Source: BOG-908 sp963751795
GTDB lineage: Bacteria > Pseudomonadota > Alphaproteobacteria > Acetobacterales > Acetobacteraceae
Reading direction: 5' to 3'
DNA: 64,000 bases
NCBI GenBank assembly: GCA_963751795.1
Contig: CAVVVI010000002.1
Span: forward strand, 806,001 to 870,000
The position numbers and the translations under genes are program-made. The notes beneath the pieces were generated by a model that was given only the letters and a program-made list of their open reading frames with translations, did not search any database and was not told the DNA's origin. Positions 36,841-47,100 of this stretch are shown piece after piece; within the stretch, counting starts at the first letter, position 1; every line of letters begins with the position of its first letter.

Positions 36841-38855
36841 CGCACGGCCTGCAGGCGCTCGGATTGCAGATGCGCCAGCGCCGCGCGGCGCGAAGCACGG
36901 TTCTCGCGGTCGATGCGCCGCACCTCATGGGCGGGGATCAGCCGCTCGGTCCGGTCGCGCCAGGCGAACACCACGAAGGTGCCGAACGCACCGACGAAGC
37001 CGACGCCGGCCAGCCACCAGATGTGCCAGATCATGGCAAACCCGATCAGCGTGGAGAAGAAGGCGCAGACGAAGCCGGTCGGGCTGTTGCGGGGCACTTC
37101 GATGTCCTCGTATTGCGGCTCGTCGCTCAGCGTCGCCTGCTCGCGCGCGCGTTGCTTGATGTTCCAGTAGGCATCCTCGCCTTCCACCATCGGCAGCACG
37201 GCGAAGTTGAACTCCGGCGGCGGCGAGGCGGTGGACCATTCCAGCGCGCGGCCATCCCAGACATCGCCGGTGGGATCGCGCAGCCTGTCGCGCTGGCGGA
37301 TGCTGACGGCGAGCTGCAGGATCTGCAGCCCGATGCCGCAGGCGATCACGGCGGCACCCGCCGCGGCCACCAGCAGCCACGGGCGCCAGCCCGGCACGTC
37401 GTAATGCTGCATGCGCCGCGTCATGCCTTCCAGCCCGAGCACGTAGAGCGGCATGAACGCCAGGTAGAAGCCGACGAACCAGCACCAGAACGCGGCGCGG
37501 CCCAGCCCCTCGTGTAGCTGGAAGCCGAACGCCTTGGGGAACCAGAAGGTGTAGCCGGCGAACGCGCCGAACAGCACGCCGCCGATGATCACGTTGTGGA
37601 AATGCGCGACCAGGAACAGGCTGTTATGCAGCACGAAATCGGCCGGCGGCACACCCAGCAGCACGCCCGTCATGCCGCCGAGCACGAAAGTCACCATGAA
37701 GCCCACCGCCCACATCATCGGCGTGGAAAAGGTGATCTGGCCGCCATACATGGTGAACAGCCAGTTGAAGATCTTCACGCCGGTGGGCACCGCGATGATC
37801 ATGGTGACGATGCCGAAGATCGCGTTCACGTCGGCGCCGGCGCCCATGGTGAAGAAATGGTGCAGCCATACCATGAAGGCGAGTACGCAGATGGCCATCG
37901 TCGCCATCACCATCGAACGGTAACCGAACAGCGGCTTGTGCGAGAACGTGCTGACCACTTCGGAGAACACCCCGAACGCCGGCAGGATCAGGATGTACAC
38001 CTCCGGATGGCCCCAGCTCCAGATGAGGTTCATGAACATCATCACGTTGCCGCCACCCTCGTTGGTGAAGAAGTGGAAGCCGAGGTAGCGGTCCAGCGTC
38101 AGCATGGCGAGCGTTGCGGTCAGGATCGGGAAGGCGGCCACGATCAGCAGGTTCGACGCGAGCGACGTCCAGCAGAACATCGGCATGCGCATATACGTCA
38201 TGCCCGGCGCGTGGATCTTGAGGATGGTGGTGACGAGGTTCACGCCCGACAGCAGCGTGCCGACGCCCGATATCTGCAGCGCCCACACGTAGTAGTCCAC
38301 GCCGACGCCGGGCGAGTACTGCAGTTCGGAGAGGGGCGGGTACGGCAGCCAGCCGGTGCGCGCGAACTCACCGACGACGAGCGAGATGTTGACGAGCAGA
38401 GCGCCCGTCGCCGTCAGCCAGAAGCTGACGGAATTCAGCGTGGGGAACGCCACGTCACGCGCGCCGAGCTGCAGCGGCACGGCGAAGTTCATCAGCCCGA
38501 TCATGAACGGCATCGCCACGAAGAAGATCATCATGGTGCCGTGCGCCGAGAAGATCTGGTCGTAATGCTCGGGCGGCAGGTAGCCCGGCGCGCGGAAGGC
38601 CAGCGCCTGCTGGCTGCGCATCAGCACGGCGTCCGAAAAGCCGCGCACCAGCATGACGAGCGCCAGCATGCAGTACATCACGCCGATGCGCTTGTGGTCC
38701 ACGCTGGTGATCCACTCGCGCCACAGATAGGGCACATAGCCGCGCCAGGTGATCCAGGCGAGCACGCCCAGCAGCACCAACCCCACCACGGCGGCAGCCA
38801 CCAGCGGAATCGGCTGGTCGAACGGGATGGCCGACCAGGTCAGCTTGCCCAACAT
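36837..38855 (-). CDS. cyoB: Cytochrome o ubiquinol oxidase subunit I
   Basis: Catalytic heme-copper oxidase subunit (672 aa), which reduces oxygen and pumps protons at heme b, heme o3 and CuB. Conserved motifs: FSAHGTMMIFF (low-spin heme His), WSWGHPEVYILILPAFG (CuB His and cross-linked Tyr), VWLHHFFTMG (CuB His pair), and HFHNVIIGG (heme ligands). Normal length for CyoB with its extra N- and C-terminal spans. It starts one base after the cyoA stop. Confidence 0.97.
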   Translation of the reverse strand: MLGKLTWSAIPFDQPIPLVAAAVVGLVLLGVLAWITWRGYVPYLWREWITSVDHKRIGVMYCMLALVMLVRGFSDAVLMRSQQALAFRAPGYLPPEHYDQIFSAHGTMMIFFVAMPFMIGLMNFAVPLQLGARDVAFPTLNSVSFWLTATGALLVNISLVVGEFARTGWLPYPPLSELQYSPGVGVDYYVWALQISGVGTLLSGVNLVTTILKIHAPGMTYMRMPMFCWTSLASNLLIVAAFPILTATLAMLTLDRYLGFHFFTNEGGGNVMMFMNLIWSWGHPEVYILILPAFGVFSEVVSTFSHKPLFGYRSMVMATMAICVLAFMVWLHHFFTMGAGADVNAIFGIVTMIIAVPTGVKIFNWLFTMYGGQITFSTPMMWAVGFMVTFVLGGMTGVLLGVPPADFVLHNSLFLVAHFHNVIIGGVLFGAFAGYTFWFPKAFGFQLHEGLGRAAFWCWFVGFYLAFMPLYVLGLEGMTRRMQHYDVPGWRPWLLVAAAGAAVIACGIGLQILQLAVSIRQRDRLRDPTGDVWDGRALEWSTASPPPEFNFAVLPMVEGEDAYWNIKQRAREQATLSDEPQYEDIEVPRNSPTGFVCAFFSTLIGFAMIWHIWWLAGVGFVGAFGTFVVFAWRDRTERLIPAHEVRRIDRENRASRRAALAHLQSERLQAVR

Positions 38856-38856
38856 G

Positions 38857-39756
38857 CTATTTCTCCGTCCGGGGCGAGGTGTCGGCGTTGGGCCCCTGCG
38901 GGCCCGGCGCCGGCGCGATCACCTGCTGCACGACGCTGGCGAACAGGCTGGAATCGGTGTCGCGATATGTGAATGGCGGCACGGCGATGCTCTGGCGCGC
39001 CAGCTTGGCGTAGCTGGCACGGTCCAGCACCGGGCCGGCCTGCCGCGTTGCCTGCACCCAGGCGGCGAACTGCTCGGCTGGCACGGCCTGCACCTCGAAA
39101 TGCATGTCGGAAAAGCCGTCGCCATTGTAGTGGCTGGCCATGCCGCGATAGGTGCCCGGGTGATCGGCCTGCAGGTTCAGCTGATCGGCCATGCCGTTCA
39201 TCGTGTAGATCATGCTGCCGAGCTGCGGCACGAAGAACGCCGTCATCACGCTGGCCGAGGTGAGCGTGAAATGCACGGGCGTGCCGGCGGGCACCACCAG
39301 CCGGTTCACCGCGGCCACGTGCTGGCCGGGGTAGATGAACAGCCACTTCCAATCCAGCGAAACGACCTGCACGTCCAGCGCCGGGACCTTGCTGGCCAGC
39401 GGCTTGGCCGGATCGAGCTCGTGCGAGGCGACCCAGGCGACACCGCCGAGCAGCGTGATCGTCAGCAGCGGCACCGACCAGGTGATCAGCTCGATGCGCC
39501 CCGAATACGCCCAATCCGGCGTGTAGCGTGCGCGCGCGTTGCCCTTGCGGAACCACCAGGCCACGCCGAGCGTGCCCAGAATGGTCGGGATCACGATGGC
39601 CAGCATGATCGCCAGCGAGTCGATAAGGATCGAGCGCTGCGCCCCGCTGACCGGCCCGGCCGGCGAGAGCACGCCCGGCTCGCAGCCGGCCAGCGCCACC
39701 AGGCCCAGCAGGCAGGCCGGCCGCAGGCAGGATCGGAGGGTCAAGCCGGCGCGCAT
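38857..39756 (-). CDS. cyoA: Cytochrome o ubiquinol oxidase subunit II
   Basis: Subunit II (299 aa), a lipoprotein with lipobox LVALAGC near residue 25, two membrane segments and a periplasmic cupredoxin domain (VVSLDWKWLFIYPGQ, LTSASVMTAFFVPQLGSMIY). It lacks the CuA cysteine pair, as expected for a quinol oxidase. ATG 39756 is preferred over upstream ATGs because GAGGAG (39764-39769) lies 7 nt upstream. First gene of cyoABCD. Confidence 0.94.
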   Translation of the reverse strand: MRAGLTLRSCLRPACLLGLVALAGCEPGVLSPAGPVSGAQRSILIDSLAIMLAIVIPTILGTLGVAWWFRKGNARARYTPDWAYSGRIELITWSVPLLTITLLGGVAWVASHELDPAKPLASKVPALDVQVVSLDWKWLFIYPGQHVAAVNRLVVPAGTPVHFTLTSASVMTAFFVPQLGSMIYTMNGMADQLNLQADHPGTYRGMASHYNGDGFSDMHFEVQAVPAEQFAAWVQATRQAGPVLDRASYAKLARQSIAVPPFTYRDTDSSLFASVVQQVIAPAPGPQGPNADTSPRTEK

Positions 39757-39800
39757 CACGGGGCTCCTCGGTGGGGGATGGGTGCTCATGCTTGAGCCGC

Positions 39801-39828
39801 TATATGCATGCATGGCAGCGCGCGTTAA
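39801..39828 (-). promoter_or_regulatory. Candidate promoter for cyoABCD
   Basis: On the minus strand, TTAACG (39828-39823) and CATATA (39806-39801) are 16 bp apart and lie about 50 bp upstream of the cyoA start, in a locally AT-richer patch. Both boxes are imperfect matches to a housekeeping promoter. Tentative. Confidence 0.25.
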
Positions 39829-40011
39829 GGCCGCAGGGACCGGGGCTGGCCGGACAGCGGTAACATGGCCGTGACTCTACGGACGGTGCGGCGGGCCGGG
39901 TCGGCGCCTCGTTTCGCGGGCAGCGTAGCCTGCCGCAAACTGGCCGATGCCGGGCCGCGCGTGCATACGGGTCCGCGCAGCCCCATCATGGGCCTCCAGC
40001 CGATTGGTGCC

Positions 40012-40980
40012 ATGCCCACCTACCCCCGATCCGACCATTTCGACGGCACCCGCTTCTTCAACCCCGGGCAGCCCCGGCAGCATGCGACGCTGGGCAAGCT
40101 GCTGCGCTGGCGGCTGGGGCCGGGCCGCGCGCAGTGGCCGGCGAACGTGATCGACCCTGCCTACCCGCCGCCGCCGCCGGCCGTGCCGCCCGGCATGGTG
40201 GCCGCCACCTTCATTGGGCACGCCACCTTCCTGCTGCGCTTCCCCGGCGGCACCGTGCTCACCGACCCGGTGTTCAGCCAGCGCTGTTCGCCGGTGCGCT
40301 GGGCCGGGCCCAAGCGCGCCCGCCCGCCGGGCTTGGCGCTGGCCGATCTGCCGCGGCCCGATCTCGTGCTGCTGTCGCACAACCATTACGACCACATGGA
40401 TCTGGACAGCCTGCGCCACATCCAGCAGGCGCATGCGCCGGCGGTGGTCACGCTGCTGGGCAACGCCGCCACGCTGCGCAAGGCCGGCATCGAGGCGCAG
40501 GAGCTCGATTGGTGGGACAGCGTGGAGGCTGCCGGCTTCCGCATCACCGCCACCCCGGCGCGGCACTTCGCCGCACGCACGCCGTTCGATCGGAACCGCA
40601 GCCTGTGGGGCGGCTTCATGGTGGCCACCGCTGCGGGGCAAATGCTGTTCGCCGGGGATTCCGGCGACGGGCCGCATTGGGCCGAGATCGCGCGGCGGCT
40701 GGGCCCGCCCGCTCTGGCCCTGCTGCCGATCGGCGCCTACGCGCCGCGCTGGTTCATGGCGCCCGTCCATATGGACCCGGCCGAGGCGGTGACCGCCCAT
40801 CGTGCGCTGGGCGCGGCCCGGTCGGTCGGCATGCATTTCGGCACCTTCCAGCTGACCGACGAGGCGATCGACGCCCCGGCGCTGGGGCTGGCCGAGGCAG
40901 CCGCCGCGGCCGGCCTGCCGCCCGGCAGCTTCGAGACGCTCGGCTTCGGTGAGACGCGCAGCTACGCGTTGCAGCCGTGA
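40012..40980 (+). CDS. MBL-fold metallohydrolase (NAPE-PLD/UlaG-like)
   Basis: Metallo-beta-lactamase fold protein (322 aa): IGHATFLLRFPGGTVLTDPVF, the metal motif LLSHNHYDHMDLDSL, FAGDSGDGPHW (metal-bridging Asp) and MHFGTFQLTDE. The arrangement resembles N-acyl phosphatidylethanolamine phospholipase D-like hydrolases; the substrate is not known. ATG 40012 (MPTYPRSDHFDGTRFFNPG) fits the family N-terminus; ATGs at 39988 and 39865 are alternatives. Its stop overlaps the next GTG. Confidence 0.85.
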   Translation: MPTYPRSDHFDGTRFFNPGQPRQHATLGKLLRWRLGPGRAQWPANVIDPAYPPPPPAVPPGMVAATFIGHATFLLRFPGGTVLTDPVFSQRCSPVRWAGPKRARPPGLALADLPRPDLVLLSHNHYDHMDLDSLRHIQQAHAPAVVTLLGNAATLRKAGIEAQELDWWDSVEAAGFRITATPARHFAARTPFDRNRSLWGGFMVATAAGQMLFAGDSGDGPHWAEIARRLGPPALALLPIGAYAPRWFMAPVHMDPAEAVTAHRALGAARSVGMHFGTFQLTDEAIDAPALGLAEAAAAAGLPPGSFETLGFGETRSYALQP

Positions 40981-41597
40981 CCGGGCGCGTCATCCTGGCT
41001 GCCGCGATCGGCCTGGCCGCCTGCGCCACCGCCCGGGCGGCGCCGCCGGCCACCGAGACGATCGTGCTGCTGCGCCATGGCGAGAAGCCGCCTGCCGGGT
41101 TGGGCCAGCTCGATTGCCAGGGCCTGAACCGGGCGCTGGCCCTGGCCGGTGTGCTGCGTGCGCAGTTCGGCCGGCCCGCCGCCCTGTTCGCGCCCAACCC
41201 CGCCGTGCGGAAGGCCGATCACGGCATCGCCTACGACTACCTGCGGCCGCTCGCCACCATCGAGCCCGCCGCCATCGCCTTCGGGTTGCCCGTCGATGTC
41301 AGCCATGCCACCGACGCTATCGCACCGCTCGCCCAGGCGTTGGACGATCCGGCCCTGCGCGACAAGCCCGTCGTCGTCGCCTGGGAACACCATTTGATCC
41401 CGCCGCTGGCGCGCCTGCTGCTGGCCGCCCATGGCGGCGCGCCTGACCAGGTGCCGGCCTGGCGCGACGGCGATTTCGACGGCGAATATGTGATCACCAT
41501 CCGGCGCGAGGGCGGGCACGAACAGGCATCGTTCACCCGCCAGCGCGAAGGCCTGGACGGGCAGGCGCGCGCCTGCCCGGGTGCCCCGCCGCCCTGA
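40977..41597 (+). CDS. Exported histidine phosphatase superfamily protein
   Basis: A 206-aa protein with an N-terminal signal-like segment (AAAIGLAACATARAAPP). The phosphohistidine motif of the superfamily is LLRHGEKP, and VVAWEHHLIPPLARLL supplies the second active-site His. Substrate unknown. GTG 40977 overlaps the stop of the MBL-fold gene, so they are translated together. Confidence 0.8.
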   Translation: MTGRVILAAAIGLAACATARAAPPATETIVLLRHGEKPPAGLGQLDCQGLNRALALAGVLRAQFGRPAALFAPNPAVRKADHGIAYDYLRPLATIEPAAIAFGLPVDVSHATDAIAPLAQALDDPALRDKPVVVAWEHHLIPPLARLLLAAHGGAPDQVPAWRDGDFDGEYVITIRREGGHEQASFTRQREGLDGQARACPGAPPP

Positions 41598-41686
41598 ACG
41601 GTTGCCCCGGCCGCAGCGGGACGGCATACCGGCGCACGGCGGGTGAGCGGCCAGCGCGCCACGGCTTGCGACAGGGCCTGACGGAG

Positions 41687-43141
41687 ATGGGTGGAGTGCG
41701 GCTGGCCACGGCGCAGCACGAGCGGGCAACGCATGCAGGCCGGGATCACCGCTGGCTGCGCGCGGCGTTGATGGCCGGCCTGCTGGCATCCTGTGCCCGC
41801 TACACGCCGTTGCCGCTGCCTGCCGGCCCCGCTCTGGCGCCCTCGGTGGCGGCCCTGCGCCACGGCGCGGCGGCGCTGCCCGCCAGCCTGAACGTGGCCG
41901 ACATCGCTGCCCTGGTGCTGGATAACAACCCCGATCTGCTGGCCGCGCGCCGCCAGCGCGCGGTGGCGCAGGCGCAGCTGCTGGCCGCCGGCGTGCCGCC
42001 CAACCCAGTGCTCGCCGCCTCGTTCCTGCCGCTCGCCGCAGGCTCGCCCGGCAGCGCCGGGGCGGCGCCCACCGCCCATTCGGCCGGCGTGCCGGCCGGC
42101 AGCGCCACGCCGGCCTACACTGTGGGGCTCTCCTACGACATACGGTCGCTGCTGACGCTGAACCACCGCAGGGCGGGCGCACGCGCCGCCGCGCGCCAGG
42201 TGGATGCCCAGCTGCTGTGGCAGGAATGGCAGAGCGTGGGCCAGGCCCGGCTGCTCGCGGTGGACCTGATGCAGGGCGCCACCGGCATCGCCCTGCTCAC
42301 CCGCAACCGCGATGTGCTCGGCGCACGCCTGCGCGTTACCCGCCAGGCGACGGCGGCCGGCAACGCCACCATCGCCACGCTGGCGCCCGACATTGCCGCG
42401 CTGACCGCGGCGCAGACGGTGCTGGCCGACGCTGAACGCCAGCAATTGCTGCACCACCATCAGCTCTGTGCGCTGCTCGGCCTGCTGCCGGATGCGCCAC
42501 TGCCACTGGCGCGCCTGCCCGTGCTGCCGGCGTTGGATGCCGCCGCCGTGCTGCGCGACCTGGCCAGCCTGGCGCAGCGGCGGCCCGATTTGGTGGCGTT
42601 GGCCTATGGCTTTCAGGCCCAGGATCAGCGGCTGCGCACCGCCATCATCGCGCAGTTTCCCAACGTCGCCATCGGCGTGATCGGCGGCAGCGACAATGCC
42701 AACGTGCGCAATATCGGCCCGCAGATCAGCATCGACGTGCCGGTATTCGACCGCAACCAGGGCAACATCGCCATCGAGCGCGCGACGCGGCTGCAGCTGC
42801 GCGACGAATATGCCGCGCGCCTGTCGGCCACCGACGGCCAGGTGCGCGCGGTGCTCTCCGAAATCGCGCAGTTGCGGGCCCAGCTGGCGCGCGCCCAGGC
42901 CGATCTCGGGCCGGTCCGGCGCATGGCCGCCGAAGCCGAAGCCGCCTTGCGCAGCGGCAGCCTGGACGAGCGCAGCGCGGTCGATTTCCTGACCGCGCGG
43001 CTGAACCGCGAGGTGGAGGTGGGCGCGCTGGCGCTGCTGCTGCTCGAGCAGCAGGTGGCGCTCGAAACCCTGACCGGCGCCGGCCTGCCGCCCGTCGTGG
43101 TCCAGCCGCCGGATGGCGTTCCCGAGGAGCCCCGATCGTGA
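41687..43141 (+). CDS. TolC-family outer membrane efflux protein
   Basis: Outer membrane component (about 484 aa) of the RND system encoded downstream. A lipobox-like LLASC at about residue 36 suggests a lipoprotein. Two repeats of the TolC fold are visible (NPDLLAARRQRAVAQAQLLA; RRPDLVALAYGFQAQDQRL), with PQISIDVPVFDRNQGNIAIE. The exact start is uncertain: ATG 41687 is used, a TTG at 41666 is possible. The stop overlaps the membrane fusion gene (GTGA). Confidence 0.88.
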   Translation: MGGVRLATAQHERATHAGRDHRWLRAALMAGLLASCARYTPLPLPAGPALAPSVAALRHGAAALPASLNVADIAALVLDNNPDLLAARRQRAVAQAQLLAAGVPPNPVLAASFLPLAAGSPGSAGAAPTAHSAGVPAGSATPAYTVGLSYDIRSLLTLNHRRAGARAAARQVDAQLLWQEWQSVGQARLLAVDLMQGATGIALLTRNRDVLGARLRVTRQATAAGNATIATLAPDIAALTAAQTVLADAERQQLLHHHQLCALLGLLPDAPLPLARLPVLPALDAAAVLRDLASLAQRRPDLVALAYGFQAQDQRLRTAIIAQFPNVAIGVIGGSDNANVRNIGPQISIDVPVFDRNQGNIAIERATRLQLRDEYAARLSATDGQVRAVLSEIAQLRAQLARAQADLGPVRRMAAEAEAALRSGSLDERSAVDFLTARLNREVEVGALALLLLEQQVALETLTGAGLPPVVVQPPDGVPEEPRS

Positions 43142-44193
43142 AACCTTCCTTTTGGCTGGCCGGCCTGCACGCCACGATGCTGGCCTGCCTGCCTGCCGCC
43201 GCACGCGCCGACGAGCCGGCCGGCAGCGTGCTGGTGCATACCGAAGCCGCGCGCCAGGGCAGCCTGCCCGAGCTGGTGGCGGCGTTTGGCACCGCCGGGC
43301 CGGCGCTGGATGGCGGCATGACGGTGGCGCTGCAGCAGGAAGGCCGCGTGTCCGCCATCGCGGTGACCCCCGGCGAGGCGGTGCGGGCCGGCGACCGGCT
43401 GCTGACCTTCACGCCCTCGGTGGCCGCGCGCGTCGGCTACCAGCAGGCGGTGAGCGCGCTGGCTCTGGCGCAAGGCCAACGTTCCCGCACGGCGCAATTA
43501 CTGGCCCAACGCCTGGCCACCCGCGACCAGCTCGCCCAGGCCGACAAGGCGCTCAGCGACGCCCAGGCCGCGTTGCAGGGCCTGCAGCGGGAAGGCGCGG
43601 CCGCGCCGCAGCTGAGCGTGACGGCACCGTTCGATGGCATCGTGGCCAGCGTGCCGGTGGCGCAGGGCGACCGCGTGCAGCCCGGCACGCCGCTGCTGAC
43701 GCTGACGCGCGCCGACGGGCTGGTGGTGACCGTCGGCATCGAGCCGGCCGAGCGCGCCCGCGTGCATGCCGGGCAGGGCGCCACACTGCAGCCGCTGGAC
43801 GGCGGCATGCCCCTGCAGGGCCACGTGCTGCGGATCGACGGCATGCTGAACCCGAAAACCCGCCTGATCGACGCCGACATCGCGGTGCCGGCCGGCGCGG
43901 TGCTCTCGGGTGCCGCCTTCAAGGCGGGCATCCTGGTGGGCAGCTGGCAGGGCTGGGTGGTGCCGCACCAAGCCGTAGTGTCGGATGGAACGGCTAACGC
44001 GGTGTTCCAGGTGCATGCCGGCCACGCGGTACGCGTGGCCGTGCAGGTGCTGGGCACCGACGGAAGCACGGATGTGGTGCAGGGCAGACTGGCGCCGGCC
44101 GACCGCGTGGTGACCGAAGGCGGCCCGCAGCTCGATGACGGCGCCGCGGTGCGCGAGCAGGACACGCCCGCTTCCGCGCCGGACGCCGGATGA
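43138..44193 (+). CDS. RND efflux membrane fusion (periplasmic adaptor) protein
   Basis: Periplasmic adaptor (351 aa) with a signal peptide (ending AAARADEP), lipoyl halves either side of a coiled-coil hairpin (about residues 95-145), and beta-barrel segments (VTAPFDGIVASVPVAQGDRV, PAGAVLSGAAFKAGILVG). GTG 43138 overlaps the TolC-family stop; the stop overlaps the RND pump ATG. Substrate could be organic or metal; no His-rich metal-binding region is seen. Confidence 0.9.
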   Translation: MKPSFWLAGLHATMLACLPAAARADEPAGSVLVHTEAARQGSLPELVAAFGTAGPALDGGMTVALQQEGRVSAIAVTPGEAVRAGDRLLTFTPSVAARVGYQQAVSALALAQGQRSRTAQLLAQRLATRDQLAQADKALSDAQAALQGLQREGAAAPQLSVTAPFDGIVASVPVAQGDRVQPGTPLLTLTRADGLVVTVGIEPAERARVHAGQGATLQPLDGGMPLQGHVLRIDGMLNPKTRLIDADIAVPAGAVLSGAAFKAGILVGSWQGWVVPHQAVVSDGTANAVFQVHAGHAVRVAVQVLGTDGSTDVVQGRLAPADRVVTEGGPQLDDGAAVREQDTPASAPDAG

Positions 44194-47100
44194 ACCTGAT
44201 CGCGCTGCTCGAGCGGCACGCCCGCGCGGCTGTCCTGCTCGCCGTGGCGCTGGCCGTAGCCGGCGTGGTGGCCGGCTTGGGGCTGCCGGTGGGCCTGTTC
44301 CCGCAGGTCTCGTTCCCGCGCATCGTGGTGGATCTGGATGCCGGCAGCCGCCCGGCCGACCAGACCGCGCTGCTGGTGACGCGGCCGATCGAGGAGGCGG
44401 TGCGCCGGGTGCCGGGCGTGCTGCACGTGCGCTCGGAAACCACGCGCGGTTCGTCGCAGGTCTCCATCGATTTCGGCTGGGGCAGGGACATGGTGGCCAG
44501 CACGCTACTGGTCGATTCCGCCATCGCCCAGGCGCTGCCCAGCCTGCCCGCCGGCACCGGCTACAACGTGCGCCGCATGGACCCGACGGTGTTCCCGATC
44601 ATCTCCTACGCGCTGGAATCGCAGGCGATGTCGCAGGTGGCGCTGCACGATCTGGCGCAATACCAGATCGTGCCGCTGCTCGCCGCCATCCCGGGGCTGG
44701 CGCATGTGGACGTGCAGGGCGGCGAGACGGCCGAGGTGGAGGTGGAGGCCGATCCGCACCGGCTGGCGCTGTACGGCCTGGCATTGTCCGACCTGGCCGC
44801 CGCGCTGACCGCGGGCAACGTGCTGGAATCCGTGGGCCAGATGCACGACCGCGGCAAGCTGTTCCTGGTGCTGGGCGACCGCACGCTGACCGGCCGCGCG
44901 GATGTGGGGCAGATGATCCTGCGCGCCGACGCCCACGGCACCATCCGGGTGCGCGACGTGGCCACGGTGCGCGACGGCGTGGTGCCGCAATATTTGCGCG
45001 TGGTGGAGGACGGCCGGCCCGCCGTGCTGGTGAACGTGTACGAGCAGCCGGACGGCAACGCGGTGCAGGTGGCCGGCGCCGTGCAGAAGCTGCTGGGCGG
45101 CTTCCAACTGCCGGCCGGCGTGCGCCTGGTGAACTGGTACGACCAGAGCGAGCTGGTGCTGCAATCGGCCACCAGCGTGCGCGATGCCGTGGGCATCGGC
45201 CTGGTGCTCGCCGGCATCGTGCTCGTCGCCTTTCTGCGCAGCTGGCGGGTGACGGCCATCGCGCTCGTCACCGTGCCGGCGACGCTGGCGATCACCGTGC
45301 TGCTGCTCAGCCTGTTCGGCCTCAGCTTCAACATCATGACGCTGGGCGGCATCGCGGCCGCCGTCGGCCTGCTGATCGACGACGTGATCGTCATGATCGA
45401 ACATATCGCACGCCGCGCCGGTGCGCCGGACCCGCATGGCCAGGCGCCGGGCGGCGGTGTGGTGCTGACCGCGGCGGCCGAGTTCACCCGGCCGCTCACC
45501 GGCTCCAGCCTGGCCACCGTCATCGTGTTCCTGCCGCTCGCCTTCCAGTCCGGCGTCAGCGGCGCGTTCTCGAAGGCGCTGGCGGTGACCATGGCCGGGG
45601 CGCTGGCGGTTTCCTACCTGATGAGCCTGCTGGTGGTACCGCTGCTGGCCCGCCGCTTCATCGATTTCAACCGCTGGCACGACCCGGGCGCGGCACCGCC
45701 CGGCTGGTTCGGCCGCGGCCATGCGCGCCTGCTGGGGGGCCTGTTCGCGCGGCCCTTCGTGCTGATCGTCTGCCTGTTGCCGGTGTTGGCGATCGGCTGG
45801 ATCGCCTACCGCGCCGTGCCCACCGGATTCATGCCGGCGGTCGATGAGGGCGGCTTCGTCATGGATTACTACACCCCGCCCGGCACCTCGCTGCAGGAGA
45901 CCTCGCGCGTAATGGCGCAGGTCGATGCGCTGCTGACCGCTACGCCGGAGGTGGCCACCTTCTCCCGCCGGCTCGGCACGGGGCTGGGCGGCGATCTGGG
46001 GCAGAGCTACCACGGCGACTATTTCGTCCGCCTCAAGCCCAACCATGCCCGCTCGACTCCGGTGGTGATGGAAGCCACCCGCACCGCCATCGCCGAGCGC
46101 GTACCCGGCGTGGCCATCGACGTGGCCCAGCTGATGGAAGACCTGATCGGCGACCTGACGGCGGTGCCGCAGCCGATCGAGATCAAGCTGTTCGCCGCCG
46201 ATCCCGCCTCCATCATCCCGGTCGCGAAAGCAGTGGCCGCCGCCATCGGCAAGGTGGCCGGCGTGGTCGAGATCAAGAACGGCGTGGTGCTGGCCGGCGA
46301 TGCGGTGGATCTGCGCATCGATCCCGCACGCGCCGCCGTGGAAGGCGAGACGCCCGATGCGCTGACCCAAGCGGTGGCCGGCGCGCTGACCGGCACGGTG
46401 GCCACGCAGCTGCCCCAGGTGACCAAGACGGTGGGCGTGCGCGTGAGGCTGACCGGGGCGCGCGAGCTCGACCTGGAAGGCCTGGCGGCACTGCCCGTGC
46501 GCGCGCCCGACGGCCACGTGTTCCCGCTGGGCCGCGTGGCCGAGCTGGTGCGCGTGGTGGGCCAGCCGCAGATCTCGCGCGAGGACCTGGCACCCATGCT
46601 GGCCGTCACCGCCCGCATCGAAGGCCGCGGGCTGGGCGCCGCGGTGGCCGACGTGCGCAAGGTCGTCGAGCAGAAAGGCATGCTGCCGCCCGGCATGCGC
46701 TACGCGCTGGGCGGGCTGTACGCGCAGCAGCAGATCGCCTTCTCCAGCCTGGCCCGCGTGTTCGCCGCGGCGCTGGTGGCTGAGTTCATGCTGCTGCTGA
46801 TCCTGTACCAGCGCATCATGCTCGCCATCATCATCATCGGCAGCGCGCTGCTCTCCACCACGGCGGTGTTCACCGGGCTGTGGGTCTCCGGCGTGGAGCT
46901 GAACATCACGGCGCTGATGGGCATGACGATGGTGATCGGCATCGGCACGGAGCTGGCCGTGTTCCTGGTGTCGGAATACATCGAGCTGGCGAACCACCTG
47001 CCGCCGCGCCAGGCGCTCATCGAGGCCAGCAGAAACCGCCTCCGCCCGATCACCATGACGACGCTGGCGGCGATCCTGACCTTGCTGCCGCTGGCGCTGG